A program made the translations under genes and the position numbers. Of a stretch of DNA of 20,328 bases, positions 19,856 to 20,328 are shown piece after piece. This DNA comes from a virus, in the IMG/VR virus record IMGVR_UViG_3300010151_000270, positions 1-20,328 of that record. One strand, 5' to 3'. The notes beneath the pieces are model-generated. The model searched no databases. It was given only the letters and a program-made list of their open reading frames with translations, and was not told the DNA's origin. Position 1 is the first letter of the stretch. The number at the start of each line of letters is the position of its first letter.

Positions 19856-20328
19856 ATGGCAAACGGATCATTTGATTACAAAAAAGACCCTCGCTTTAGA
19901 AAAATACAAGAAGGGGCAAAATACGGTCAATACGATGCAGATGCACTTTCAAAGGCATTGTCGGGCATCGGGCCAAGCGTGCCGGGGGGCTACGATATTC
20001 ACCATGCTGGGGCACTTATTGCCGATAGTGGCTTTAACCCCAATGCGTCTTTTGCCGACTACACTAAGGGCCTTGCTGGGGCTATGGGGGATGATCCGAA
20101 TGCAAGGAACCCCGGCTTCGGTGGTATGTCTTTTAATGAGTTTCAGAGCCTGTTTCCAACGCAAGCGGTGGACTTTACCCGCAGCGATGCTTTTAAGAAT
20201 ATTAGTGTTCCGAAGACAACGACAACATCAACTGCGGCAAACCCGGCTGCCGTTGCGGCCCCCGATGCTCAACCCCAGCCTCAACCTCAACCCCAGCCTC
20301 AACCTCAACCCCAGCCTCAACCTCAACC
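19856..20328 (+). CDS. Virion protein with PQ repeats, partial at right edge
   Basis: An open frame from an ATG at 19856 (GGAG upstream) to the window end, at least 157 residues. It begins MANGSFDYKKDPRFRKIQEG and has a glycine-rich, moderately polar middle (GFGGMSFNEFQSLFPTQAV). A T/A-rich linker and a PQPQPQ tract coded by an 18-bp tandem repeat follow at the edge. This resembles internal virion or ejection proteins, or fibre-adapter proteins with flexible hinges. I cannot tell which, since the C-terminus is missing. Confidence 0.6.
   Translation, partial: MANGSFDYKKDPRFRKIQEGAKYGQYDADALSKALSGIGPSVPGGYDIHHAGALIADSGFNPNASFADYTKGLAGAMGDDPNARNPGFGGMSFNEFQSLFPTQAVDFTRSDAFKNISVPKTTTTSTAANPAAVAAPDAQPQPQPQPQPQPQPQPQPQ
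20270..20328. repeat. 18-bp tandem repeat encoding PQPQPQ, cut by the window end
   Basis: Units of caaccccagcctcaacct begin at 20270, 20288 and 20306, and a fourth starts at 20324. In frame they encode a proline-glutamine tract of at least 19 residues. Confidence 0.9.

Overview
The window looks like part of the genome of a tailed double-stranded DNA phage, most likely a short-tailed (podovirus-type) virus of a bacterium. The evidence is a dense head-assembly gene order (small and large terminase, portal, scaffold, major capsid protein, then a likely gp4-like adaptor and a beta-rich tail-hub or DNA-stabilisation protein), no long-tail tape measure within the window, and small overlapping genes. 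The host cannot be named. No integrase is visible, so temperate lifestyle is unsupported. No tRNA, rRNA, CRISPR or insertion sequence was seen.

Layout. Positions 1-5350 form a leftward operon read from a promoter at about 5397-5425. In transcription order it holds a conserved hypothetical protein, small cysteine-rich proteins, a Cro-like repressor, a small membrane protein, a zinc-ribbon protein, an SSB-like protein, an excisionase-like HTH protein, a RusA-type resolvase, a C5-cytosine methyltransferase fused in frame to a replication-protein-like domain, a possible helicase loader, and a partial gene leaving the left edge. Inside the methyltransferase a second protein family is encoded in another frame of the same strand.

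Positions 5351-5873 are a divergent AT-rich region with 24-bp-spaced repeats and a perfect DnaA box, a plausible origin. Positions 5874-8113 are a rightward pair (AAA ATPase plus a partner of unknown function) with a small basic protein, closed by a strong terminator. Positions 8114-9025 are non-coding and repeat-rich. From 9026 to the right edge runs the rightward late module: M15 endolysin, TerS, TerL, two small basic proteins, portal, zinc ribbon, scaffold, capsid, a capsid-associated protein, terminator, small proteins, gp4-like, gp10-like, and a partial PQ-repeat protein.

The most unusual signal is a short asymmetric word, TGTTACA, which I counted about 39 times on the two strands together, against about 2.5 expected by chance. 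It lies in genes, between genes, next to hairpins, beside start codons, and inside the spacers of two near-identical late promoters that sit almost on top of the start codons. The second notable item is the dual-coding methyltransferase region.
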